NCBI GenBank assembly: GCA_023664305.1
Contig: JAMPFT010000015.1
Coordinates: 1 to 64,000, forward strand
DNA length: 64,000 nt
Direction of reading: 5' to 3'
From: a bacterium
GTDB taxonomy: Bacteria; Bacillota; Clostridia; Lachnospirales; Lachnospiraceae
This document shows positions 9,637-16,965 of the stretch, in pieces. Made by a program: the position numbers and the translations under genes. Each line of letters starts with the position of its first letter. The first letter of the stretch is position 1. The notes under the pieces are model-generated. The model did no database searches, had not been told where the DNA came from, and worked only from the letters and a program-made list of their open reading frames with translations.

Positions 9637-10143
9637 TTTCCGCCACCTCCTCAATCGTCTCCAACAAATCAGGAATGGGCATGGATAACAGTACATCCAT
9701 GCCCATGTTTAATGTCATTGTCAATTGAATAATAATCCTTCTCAGCTTCCGGATATCGCCTCTGCTTAATCCGATTCGAATAAAAAACCCATCACCCGGT
9801 TTTTCACCTTCATTGCTTCCCTCTGCGGCAGTCCGTCAAAAAATTCCACCGGCAGTTTTGCCGCCCTTGCCGCCATCATCATCGCATAACCGACTTTTAC
9901 CTCCGGCATTACATTGACACCGGGGTAACTCCGATCATACTGCTTTTCGACAGCAATCATATCCGCTGCCGTCATATCCTCCAACCCGGAAAGGTCAATC
10001 TCCGTGTACTCCTTCCCTTCAAACGGATAAGGCTTTTTCAGCATGATAATCAGGCTTTCTTCTGTGCCATCTTCTGCACTGCCTTCTCCCCTTCCCATTG
10101 CGGCAGTATTTTCCTGCTCCATCAGTTCCTTTTTATCTTCCAT
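9581..10143 (-). CDS. Tail assembly chaperone, -1 frameshift product (gpE-E')
   Basis: A transframe protein of 187 residues: 121 from the zero frame, then, after a -1 slip at T TTT TTA (9787-9781), 66 more residues beginning IRIGLSRGDIRKLRR and ending at a TGA at 9581-9583. The extension frame is open from the slip site to well inside the tape measure gene, exactly the E+E' arrangement known from P2 and analogous to lambda G/GT. Slip site, open frame and context are seen in sequence; the product and its ratio are inferred. Confidence 0.75.
9675..9706 (-). promoter_or_regulatory. 12-bp perfect hairpin just upstream of the tape measure start
   Basis: ATGGGCATGGAT, an 8-base loop and ATCCATGCCCAT form a perfect 12-bp stem inside the E' coding frame, ending 38 bases before the tape measure TTG codon. 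There is no T run, so it is not an ordinary terminator. It could gate translation of the tape measure or stabilise mRNA; frameshift stimulation is less likely because of distance. Confidence 0.5.
9766..10143 (-). CDS. Tail assembly chaperone, zero-frame product (gpE-like)
   Basis: 125 residues. The N-terminus is acidic (residues 1-30); the core YPFEGKEYTEIDLSGLEDMTAADMIAVE is the signature of the P2 gpE/phage tail assembly family (Phage_TAC type). It binds the tape measure while the tube forms around it. It starts on the last base of the tube gene stop. The terminal codons GGT TTT TTA contain a T TTT TTA slippery heptamer, so a second, longer product is expected. Confidence 0.8.
   Translation of the reverse strand: MEDKKELMEQENTAAMGRGEGSAEDGTEESLIIMLKKPYPFEGKEYTEIDLSGLEDMTAADMIAVEKQYDRSYPGVNVMPEVKVGYAMMMAARAAKLPVEFFDGLPQREAMKVKNRVMGFLFESD
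9781..9787 (-). other. Programmed -1 frameshift slippery heptamer
   Basis: The minus strand reads G GTT TTT TAT; in the chaperone frame this is GGT TTT TTA, i.e. the canonical X XXY YYZ heptamer T TTT TTA five codons before the zero-frame TAA. P2 uses T TTT TTG at the same place. No strong hairpin is seen 5-9 bases downstream; the nearest strong one starts about 75 bases later. Confidence 0.75.
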
Positions 10144-10664
10144 CAGCTGTATGCCCTCACTTTCTCCAAAAGATCCTTGCCGTTGACGATAAAGACAGAA
10201 TTTAATTTGTCGTATTCCAGCTTTTTCTGCCCGTCAATCTCAATCATGATATACAGAAGCTCCAACGTGACGCTGGCGTTCATCTGCTTTCCCAGTTCTA
10301 ATTTCCCCGGTTCAAAGTTCTTAAGCCGCCCGCGCTCCACAACCCTCATCCCGCTATAGTTCAGAGCTCCGGTAGATTTTACGGTATGCTGCGCCGATGC
10401 CCGGAAGGTCAGGTCAACCAGTTCCCCGGGATCCATAATCGTGAAAATATCCGTATCCAAAATACGGAACGGAATCTGCTGCGGCATGGAGGAATAAAAT
10501 CCGGGGATCCCGGTCTCATAGCTTCCCAGAATCCCTGCGCCGCTGATTTCCTCCGTGATTGCGTCAAAGTTCGGAAGCTGCACCGATCCGGTTAATCCGA
10601 TCAGCACATTTCCGTTGTTGTATGCGTTGAAGTTATTGATAACTTCGGGAATATTTGTAATCAC
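10143..10664 (-). CDS. Major tail tube protein (gpFII family)
   Basis: 173 residues, the size of P2 FII. The N-terminus IPEVINNFNAYNNGNVLIG and the core (SGAGILGSYETGIPGFYSSM and MRVVERGRLKNFEPGKLELG) are typical of contractile-tail tube proteins. It polymerises into the inner tube on which the sheath assembles. The start is GTG with GGGAGG about 10 bases upstream. It lies directly after the sheath gene, 2 bases away. Confidence 0.9.
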   Translation of the reverse strand: MITNIPEVINNFNAYNNGNVLIGLTGSVQLPNFDAITEEISGAGILGSYETGIPGFYSSMPQQIPFRILDTDIFTIMDPGELVDLTFRASAQHTVKSTGALNYSGMRVVERGRLKNFEPGKLELGKQMNASVTLELLYIMIEIDGQKKLEYDKLNSVFIVNGKDLLEKVRAYS

Positions 10665-10666
10665 TC

Positions 10667-12088
10667 TTATTCACCTCCCAATGCTGTCTCAATCATAGAC
10701 GGATCAAACTCCAATATATTCAGGATATCTTCCGCCGGAGTATACGGTGCAAGATACTGCCGGAACACGATCTTGCCATCTATCACATCACTGATCGGGT
10801 TATCCTCCCTGTTGTACACCATCCGGATCCCGGCACACTTGCCCATGGAAACCAGACTGTTCCCGCGCACGTTCTCCGAATCCACAATGGATTCAATCAG
10901 CCGATAATTTGCCGGATTATCGACCTTTTCCATATAGGTGGTGATAAAACTGTTTCCCCACCAGGAGAAAAAGCGCCTGCTGCCAATCCATTTATCTTTC
11001 GGATCCTCTGTATCCGGATATGCCGCCGTATTGTTGCCCCATGCCCTGAAACCGTTCATATTCAAAGCCGTCACAATACCAACTGCATTCAGCTCATTCG
11101 CCTGGGCAATATCCAGATTTACCTCCTCCCCACCGACTAAAACAGCTGCTCTGACTTTCAGCTCATGATTGGACGGGGACAGATTGGGGATGCTGTCGTT
11201 CCGGTAATCCACATAACACGCCATAGCGGCATAAACAGCCGAATAGTACATTGCTTTTCCTTCCGCTTTGACCATGGGCCATACGCATATCGCGTGTTCT
11301 GACGAAAAAGCACAGTCCTCTTTTACCTTTGCAACATCCGTATATTTCACAGCCTGCTTTGTGTCGATATCCAGGATGCATTCGCACTGAAACAGTCCGT
11401 TTACATCCGTACACTTTTCCGCAAGTGCAAGTCCTACCGTGGGAATATGGGACCATCCCGGCGCCAATAACAGATTCGGCACCAACCCAAACGCAGGATA
11501 AACCTTCCGGACAAGCTCAAACCCAGTTTCTTTTCCGGTATCCGCGTCATAACTCCCGATAATGCTGTTTGCCGTAACTTTGGTAACATCCAGCATGCTT
11601 CCGGATACTTCCAAAGAGGATACTCCCGATTTCAGGACTGTGATCACAAGATAACCATCCTCATTAAAATCAGCCGTGTAGTCTTCCCCCTTTACCAGGT
11701 CTCCGATAGTCAGCCCATCTAACAGGATTCCCTTCTGTGCGGACACAGCCTGTCCGTTTGTCACCGTAAGTGTTTCCGTATAGGCCGCTTTGTGAATCGC
11801 AGGATCCAACACATTACAGAATATTACCGGACCTATGCCAAATATCTTAAAGAAAGCATCCATTGCCTGACACAGTGTATACTTTTCATAGTCTTCCGAG
11901 TACCCTAATGCCGTTCTGGCATCCGCAAAGGTATTGCAAAGGAACAGCCTGTTTGTCGCGTTTTTCGGGTCAGCGGCAAGGTTTACCGGCGCTGTACCGA
12001 AAACAACCGGCACACCGCTCCTGTTTACGGCCGGAGACGGCACGCTGGTCGGATTCTCCTGAATCCTTACTCCGTGATAATACTTCAT
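10667..12088 (-). CDS. Tail sheath protein (gpFI family)
   Basis: 473 residues. It opens with a short YYHGVRIQENPTSVPSPAV segment followed by VPVVFGTAPVNLA, the sheath N-terminal arm, and ends with the conserved C-terminal domain region (RRFFSWWGNSFITTY and GKIVFRQYLAPYTPAEDI). Presence of a sheath makes this a contractile-tailed phage. An AGGAGG box precedes the ATG. The length is within the normal 380-500 residue range. Confidence 0.92.
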   Translation of the reverse strand: MKYYHGVRIQENPTSVPSPAVNRSGVPVVFGTAPVNLAADPKNATNRLFLCNTFADARTALGYSEDYEKYTLCQAMDAFFKIFGIGPVIFCNVLDPAIHKAAYTETLTVTNGQAVSAQKGILLDGLTIGDLVKGEDYTADFNEDGYLVITVLKSGVSSLEVSGSMLDVTKVTANSIIGSYDADTGKETGFELVRKVYPAFGLVPNLLLAPGWSHIPTVGLALAEKCTDVNGLFQCECILDIDTKQAVKYTDVAKVKEDCAFSSEHAICVWPMVKAEGKAMYYSAVYAAMACYVDYRNDSIPNLSPSNHELKVRAAVLVGGEEVNLDIAQANELNAVGIVTALNMNGFRAWGNNTAAYPDTEDPKDKWIGSRRFFSWWGNSFITTYMEKVDNPANYRLIESIVDSENVRGNSLVSMGKCAGIRMVYNREDNPISDVIDGKIVFRQYLAPYTPAEDILNILEFDPSMIETALGGE

Positions 12089-12104
12089 ACCTTTCTTATC
12101 CTCC

Positions 12105-12410
12105 TTATAAAAATTTCTCCGCTACTTTTGTATATACCACCTGCAGGACACTGTCTGTCTGGTTCAGCTCCCTGATTGCCCCGGGTGTTTCCCCCAGCGG
12201 CACAAACAGCCTTTCCATCATCGGCATCTCCTCAATACATTTTCTGGCCTTTTCCGGCAGAACCCCTCCCTTGTATACGGTGGAATGCCTCACTTCCCCT
12301 GCAATGGTCGGTCCCAGGTACATAACGTCTGCCGCTGCCTTCCTTACTGTTGTTTTTGTCTGTGCTTCCGCAGCGGTTTTTTCTGCATCCGATTCCTTCT
12401 TTGTGCTCAC
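12105..12410 (-). CDS. Small phage tail-region protein of unknown function
   Basis: 101 residues starting at GTG that overlaps the upstream stop (GTGA). The first 30 residues are charged and alanine-rich (AEKTAAEAQTKTTVRKAAA) and are followed by VMYLGPTIAGEVRHSTVYKGG, a small strand-rich domain. The position between tail terminator-like and sheath genes matches small conserved proteins found in many Clostridia myophages. No function can be assigned from sequence. Confidence 0.6.
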   Translation of the reverse strand: MSTKKESDAEKTAAEAQTKTTVRKAAADVMYLGPTIAGEVRHSTVYKGGVLPEKARKCIEEMPMMERLFVPLGETPGAIRELNQTDSVLQVVYTKVAEKFL

Positions 12411-12874
12411 GCAAACTCATCCTCCCTTCTAATCGCCGCGATGCTGAACTTCATATGGCAGGCTCCAAAACTGTACGGATAATATCCGTCGTCCTGCATA
12501 GCCCACTTGAAATCTCCCGCATAGGCGGCTTTTCTGGCTAAATCAGGATTCTCATGGAATCTCTGATATATCTTTTGAATAATGTTCATCACATCCCTAT
12601 GTCCCTGCGCGTCCATGGTATCATCCCATATTCCCACGATTACAACGATGCTGACGGTATTGAAGCTGTCTCGGGTTCCGTCATCCTCTCCACTGTTTAA
12701 GCGGACAATGATATAGGGAACGGGATCCTCCTCATCATCCGTCTCATTCATGGGAATATTCTGTGCAAACACATGAATAGAGGTATGCTTTCCTTCCGGC
12801 GTCTTGTAGGTATAGCCGTCCAAAATGCGGCGTATTTCATCCACAAGCTCGTCCTGCAACTCAAGCGGTGTCAT
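12407..12874 (-). CDS. Probable tail terminator/completion protein
   Basis: 155 residues from the ATG at 12874, which has GGAG at 5-base spacing. The strands VPYIIVRLNSGEDDG and FNTVSIVVIVGIWDD, followed by DVMNIIQKIYQRF, fit the fold pattern of tail terminator proteins (gpR/gpU-like) that cap the tube. It lies between the minor tail Z-like gene and sheath, the normal slot for a tail terminator. Fold-level inference only. Confidence 0.55.
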   Translation of the reverse strand: MTPLELQDELVDEIRRILDGYTYKTPEGKHTSIHVFAQNIPMNETDDEEDPVPYIIVRLNSGEDDGTRDSFNTVSIVVIVGIWDDTMDAQGHRDVMNIIQKIYQRFHENPDLARKAAYAGDFKWAMQDDGYYPYSFGACHMKFSIAAIRREDEFA

Positions 12875-12886
12875 CACTTCTCCTTC

Positions 12887-13531
12887 CTACTTCAGAAACC
12901 GATGGATCTGCTCCTCAATACTCTTTTCCAAAAGTTCATACATATCCTTCTCCACTTTTTCCCGGTACACAATCTCTTCCGCTTTCGGTGCGGATATGGA
13001 AAGCAACGACTTGACCGCCTCCTTATGTGGATTTGATTTCATGCGCTTACCGGGAACACGCTGTGCAAGCGCCATATGCCCGCTTTTATACCGAATGATG
13101 AATCCCTTGTACTCATCGCTTGCCCCCGGACGTAAGACAACCTTTTGCAGCTTTCCTGTCCTGGTTGCCCTGGCCTTATAATACTCCGGCCATGGTCCTC
13201 CGCCGGGTACATAAACCAGAGGATCCACATGGAATCCCAGCAGCTCGTTGACCCTGCCCGTTACCTTTACTGCCGCGGATAACCTTCCTGCTTTCGCTTT
13301 CTCGATACGGTTTGCCTTTTTCAGGTCCGCTACCGTATTTGCTATACCCCCCGCATCTCCCTGCTGATAACGGTATTTTTTCTTCGTGTCACTATACATC
13401 TGTTTTTCTGTCTGCTTTGCCACACTGTTAATTGCCGCGCGGAGAACGACCTTCGACTTGTCTTTCGCCATGCCAAGGGCCGCTTCGATTTCGGTCAGAT
13501 TATCCATATCCACATAAAAATGGGTTATCAT
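12887..13531 (-). CDS. Minor tail / head-tail protein (Minor_tail_Z, gp10-like)
   Basis: 214 residues. The N-terminus LTEIEAALGMAKDKSKVVLRAAINSVAKQ and a basic middle (GRLSAAVKVTGR) resemble lambda gpZ / HK97 gp10 family proteins that connect tail to head. The later RYKSGHMALAQRVPGKRMK and the helical end (DMYELLEKSIEEQIHRFLK) are also typical. It sits between head-completion and tail genes, in line with a connector role. Confidence 0.65.
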   Translation of the reverse strand: MITHFYVDMDNLTEIEAALGMAKDKSKVVLRAAINSVAKQTEKQMYSDTKKKYRYQQGDAGGIANTVADLKKANRIEKAKAGRLSAAVKVTGRVNELLGFHVDPLVYVPGGGPWPEYYKARATRTGKLQKVVLRPGASDEYKGFIIRYKSGHMALAQRVPGKRMKSNPHKEAVKSLLSISAPKAEEIVYREKVEKDMYELLEKSIEEQIHRFLK

Positions 13532-13534
13532 ATC

Positions 13535-13879
13535 TTACTTTCCCCCTGTCCTATTTGCTTCCAGGCACAGCGAATAGATACCGTTCTCATCAATAGCGTC
13601 CGAAATGGTATAGGTTTTTCCGTCAAGGGTAAGAATGCGCCCGACAGCCGGAAGCTTCCCGAAATCCTCTGCAGACACATAAATTAGCAGTTCCTTCATG
13701 TAAACCCCGTCCGCATACAGGCTCCGCTTATACTGGTAACGCTTTTCACGGTCAATCATTTCATTGCTGTCAATCTGGACTGCCATCTTCTTGCCGTTTA
13801 CCATGTGGATGTCGGAAAACTCATCCAGATTCATAAAGATATTCCGGTTGTCGTGCGCGATCTGCTCCTTGAATGTCAT
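13535..13879 (-). CDS. Probable head-tail joining protein (gpFII/ATP-binding-like)
   Basis: 114 residues from ATG at 13879. The middle holds the KKMAVQIDSNEMIDREKRYQ and LLIYVSAEDFGKLP pattern and ends GRILTLDGKTYTISDAIDE, the small beta-barrel signature of lambda gpFII-like head-tail joining proteins. Position between capsid and tail genes fits. No catalytic motif is visible. Confidence 0.6.
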   Translation of the reverse strand: MTFKEQIAHDNRNIFMNLDEFSDIHMVNGKKMAVQIDSNEMIDREKRYQYKRSLYADGVYMKELLIYVSAEDFGKLPAVGRILTLDGKTYTISDAIDENGIYSLCLEANRTGGK

Positions 13880-13882
13880 CAC

Positions 13883-14374
13883 CTACCCCTTTCTTACAGC
13901 GGTTTTAGGGATCCTTCCAACAAGGTTTTCACCGTCCTCTGCTTCCGAGACTGCCACCTGACCGGGAAGACCCGGCTCCGCAGTCCGCGGCTTCGCCTTT
14001 ACCGCCGGTTCCCGGACCGGCAGCCATGCAGCCGTTCCGGCGGCGATCCATGCTTCCACCATTCCGGAATCGTTCGTCGGAAGCTTCTCCCCTGGTTTGT
14101 ACTGATGGGATAAGTAGAGAATCGGGTAAATGGCAGTAAGGATTTTGGGTATCTCAGGTTCAGAAGCCTCGCTGTCATCAGCATCGCCGCCGCTTTCCTC
14201 CCGATTTCCTTCCCCATTATCCGCATCCTGATCCTTATCGCCGCCTGCCGTATCCTCCGGGTTACCGCCGGACACAGCGGCTCTGTTATCCGGCACAGCT
14301 TTCTCTCCGGAATTTTCCGTATTCATCAGCTGATCGTCTCCGCCATCCTGAATAAAAGTATCCTTCTTTTTCAT
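13883..14374 (-). CDS. Acidic head-region protein, possible lambda gpFI-like packaging protein
   Basis: 163 residues in two parts: an acidic, disordered N-terminal half (residues 1-75, rich in Asp, Glu and Gly) and a C-terminal part with ILYLSHQYKPGEKLPTNDSG and WIAAGTAAWLPV. Lambda gpFI also combines a flexible acidic arm with a small domain and sits between capsid and tail genes, so an accessory DNA-packaging role is plausible. The similarity is only architectural. Confidence 0.5.
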   Translation of the reverse strand: MKKKDTFIQDGGDDQLMNTENSGEKAVPDNRAAVSGGNPEDTAGGDKDQDADNGEGNREESGGDADDSEASEPEIPKILTAIYPILYLSHQYKPGEKLPTNDSGMVEAWIAAGTAAWLPVREPAVKAKPRTAEPGLPGQVAVSEAEDGENLVGRIPKTAVRKG

Positions 14375-14386
14375 ACAGCGCCCTCC

Positions 14387-14716
14387 TTATCCCATCAGCT
14401 TTACAAGGATAACCGCATCATCCGCTGCCGCCGTCTGCGCTGCGTATCCTGCCGGGGTATTGCCGGATGCCGTATCCGTAATACCATTGCCGTCAAAGTA
14501 GACCGCCGTTCCCATCTTGATCTCCGCGGAGCCGGTCTTTGCGATCTCATATACGCCCACTACATGAAGGCTCCCCTTCTCTCCCGGATTGAGGGAAGTA
14601 CCGGCGACGCCGATCCTCCCCTCAATGGGGATGACGGTGTTTGCTTCAATGACCGCGGTCGTATTGTTTACATAGTCAAGGCTCTCGCCTCTCTGCCAGT
14701 ATGCTGCTTTCGACAT
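14387..14716 (-). CDS. Capsid cement/decoration protein (DUF2190 family)
   Basis: 109 residues. The core AVIEANTVIPIEGRIGVA, followed by GVYEIAKTGSAEIKMGTAVYFDG, is the DUF2190 beta-barrel found next to HK97-fold capsid genes; such proteins decorate or cement the capsid. A strong GGAGG RBS precedes the ATG. It lies 20 bases after the capsid gene. Confidence 0.75.
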   Translation of the reverse strand: MSKAAYWQRGESLDYVNNTTAVIEANTVIPIEGRIGVAGTSLNPGEKGSLHVVGVYEIAKTGSAEIKMGTAVYFDGNGITDTASGNTPAGYAAQTAAADDAVILVKLMG

Positions 14717-14736
14717 CTGTTTTTTCCTCCTCTCTC

Positions 14737-16965
14737 TTAGTCCAGCGGATTGCTGATAGCGATACCGGGATTCTTCACGGCTCCCCGGTAATCCATCACG
14801 GAAATACCCCAGTCAAGGTAAATATCCCAGATAAAGCCCAGGGTTCCCGGAGTCTCCATCCTGCGGATGGTCGGGATCTCCTGGCCGTTCAGGTAATCCA
14901 CCTCAATGAAATCCGTATCGTCTGCCGCGCCCAACAGCCACCAAGGCATCACATTCCCGAATCCTCCGCAAAGGACATTGAAGGTCGGCTCCTCAATGAT
15001 TTCAATCTGCTCCCGATATCTGTACAGCGGATTAACTGCCTGGGTATTACCTTCCGTGTTGATAGTGGGACTGTAGAACATGGTATACATATCAAACGCA
15101 TATCCCACCGGCACAAGGATTGTCGCCGGCCGCACAATGATTGCTTCGCCGAACTCATCCCTCTGGGTCTGCAGCGCCATAAGCATGACCTGCATGGATG
15201 TCTGGGTGATGCCGGTTCCGGTCTTTACCAGATTGCCGTGCGCCTTGCTGAAGAGCGCTGTTCCGTCATAAATAGCCGGATTGCTCACCATAATCTGGCA
15301 GCACTGCTTATTGATGGTCTTTCTTGCGCTGGCTGCATAGCGAGCCGGGATCTTTGTCACAAGATCAATATCATCGTTGATAAATGCCTGACGGGTAAGT
15401 GTGAACTGCCGTCCATAAGTTTTCAGTTTTCTGGTAGGCCGCTTTGCGTCACCCGGAACATCGTGCTTTAATTCGCCGCCTTCCGGCACCTCCAGAAATT
15501 CCCCGGCCGGGCCTGCCAGATAATTGTTATCCGCCGTCTTGAAGTCCTTCAGACTCCCTTTTTTCGTCCAACGGTCAAAGGTAACGGCAACCTTCTTATG
15601 CCCCTCGACATATGCCTTATTGATGGCATTATCCAGGATTGAAGGGAATGCAGCCGTCGGATTGAAAAACTGTCTGGATACCAGGTTGTAGATTTCCTCG
15701 GAGGAACGGCGGTTCAGACCAGTGTTTCCCTCTGCCGCAAGACTTTCAATCGCCATATCCCGCAGGGACATCCCCACCAGCTCCCGTGCGCCCTCTGCCG
15801 GATTGGATACCTGAATGCCTGCACGCATCACCAAGGCGTCACCAGCTGCTGCCCGGAATTTATCCGACGCATCCGACATCACTTCCGCTCTCCCGCCCTG
15901 GGAAATCGGCGCTTTGTCTTTCATAAGCTGATCCATAACTGCCTTCCGTGTCTCATCCACAGATTTTTCACCGTTAATGTACTTCTCTGCCTCCATTCCG
16001 AAACGGCTGCACATTGCTTCAATTTCCCGGATCCGCTCACGTTCCTCTTTCTGGGCTGCTGCCCGGATACTGTCAGGGTCAGGCGCATCCTCTCCGCGCT
16101 CTTCATGGCCGCCGTGATCTTCACCACCGTTTCCTTTCATTGCGGCAAGCGCGTCGTCGATCTGTTTCTGCAGTCTGTTAAATTCAGCCTGCTCTTCTGC
16201 AGTAAGTTCCCGGTTGGCAGCCTTTGCCGCATTCAGGAGCTCCCACTGTCTCTGAATCATCTCTCTGAGATCCATGTCTTTACCTCCTTGTGTAAAATTG
16301 TGATTTATTTGGAGCTGCTTTTCACAAAAGTAAAAGCTGCCTACTCCCTCTTTTCCCCGGAAAGACTCTTCTTTCTGACCGGTTCCCGTCCTCTGGGAAC
16401 GCCCGATGCCAACGGTCGGATCCGCCGGAATGCTTACAACGGAAATCTCATACGGCGTCCATCTGGTCGCAATACTGCAGGGGCCGGTAAACCGCCCGTC
16501 TCCGGACTTCTTATTCGCCGCAACCTCTTCCCATACCTCCACTAAATATCCGACGGATACCCCCTTTAACGTGCCGCTCTTTACTTTCTGGTAAATAACC
16601 TCCGCTTCTTCGTCATCGTCAAATTTGATTTCCGCGTACCCCCGGTTGTTTTCCACCCATGCCCGGACGATCTTCCCCAGCACTTTATCCCGGTTGTGAT
16701 TGTAAAGGACACAGCCGATCGAATTTAACCGTTCCAGATCAACCGCCCCGTCAGAATGGGAAAGGATTTCCATCCCGAACCATCTTTCATACGGTTCTTC
16801 GGAAGAAAAACTCAAGACAAATTTCCTCTCGTTCCCCTCCCCCTCCATTGTTCGGATAGAGCCATCAGAGAGGAAGCGCTGCTGTATCCCGCTTTTCTCA
16901 TCCTTCGCCTTTTGATTTTGACTTTGATTTTCGGTCGCCGCCCTCGTCATCAGCCGTTTTTTCAT
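14737..16965 (-). CDS. Prohead protease fused to HK97-fold major capsid protein
   Basis: 742 residues from the ATG at 16965, which has AAGGAGG just upstream; a further upstream in-frame ATG lacks one. Residues about 40-205 are an HK97 prohead protease (S78/U35): CVLYNHNRDKVLGKI carries the catalytic His, LKGVSVGY the Ser, and EISVVSIPADP the closing motif. After a short linker, residues about 231-742 are a major capsid protein with an N-terminal delta-like coiled coil (LTAEEQAEFNRLQKQIDDAL) and the GDALVMRAGIQV...RRSSEEIYN capsid core. No stop separates the halves, but a perfect internal RBS and ATG lie at the junction, so capsid is probably also made alone. Confidence 0.85.
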   Translation of the reverse strand: MKKRLMTRAATENQSQNQKAKDEKSGIQQRFLSDGSIRTMEGEGNERKFVLSFSSEEPYERWFGMEILSHSDGAVDLERLNSIGCVLYNHNRDKVLGKIVRAWVENNRGYAEIKFDDDEEAEVIYQKVKSGTLKGVSVGYLVEVWEEVAANKKSGDGRFTGPCSIATRWTPYEISVVSIPADPTVGIGRSQRTGTGQKEESFRGKEGVGSFYFCEKQLQINHNFTQGGKDMDLREMIQRQWELLNAAKAANRELTAEEQAEFNRLQKQIDDALAAMKGNGGEDHGGHEERGEDAPDPDSIRAAAQKEERERIREIEAMCSRFGMEAEKYINGEKSVDETRKAVMDQLMKDKAPISQGGRAEVMSDASDKFRAAAGDALVMRAGIQVSNPAEGARELVGMSLRDMAIESLAAEGNTGLNRRSSEEIYNLVSRQFFNPTAAFPSILDNAINKAYVEGHKKVAVTFDRWTKKGSLKDFKTADNNYLAGPAGEFLEVPEGGELKHDVPGDAKRPTRKLKTYGRQFTLTRQAFINDDIDLVTKIPARYAASARKTINKQCCQIMVSNPAIYDGTALFSKAHGNLVKTGTGITQTSMQVMLMALQTQRDEFGEAIIVRPATILVPVGYAFDMYTMFYSPTINTEGNTQAVNPLYRYREQIEIIEEPTFNVLCGGFGNVMPWWLLGAADDTDFIEVDYLNGQEIPTIRRMETPGTLGFIWDIYLDWGISVMDYRGAVKNPGIAISNPLD
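16273..16289 (-). promoter_or_regulatory. Internal RBS and start for separate major capsid protein
   Basis: AAGGAGGTAAAGACATG lies in frame inside the protease-capsid gene: GGAGG, 7 bases, ATG. Translation from 16275 would give a 512-residue capsid precursor with the delta-like coiled coil at its N-terminus, the normal form of HK97-type capsid proteins. This indicates two products from one reading frame. Confidence 0.75.

Noticed and set aside
9675-9706. Hairpin as the frameshift stimulator
   Set aside because: It begins about 75 bases after the slip site, whereas stimulators normally start 5-9 bases downstream.
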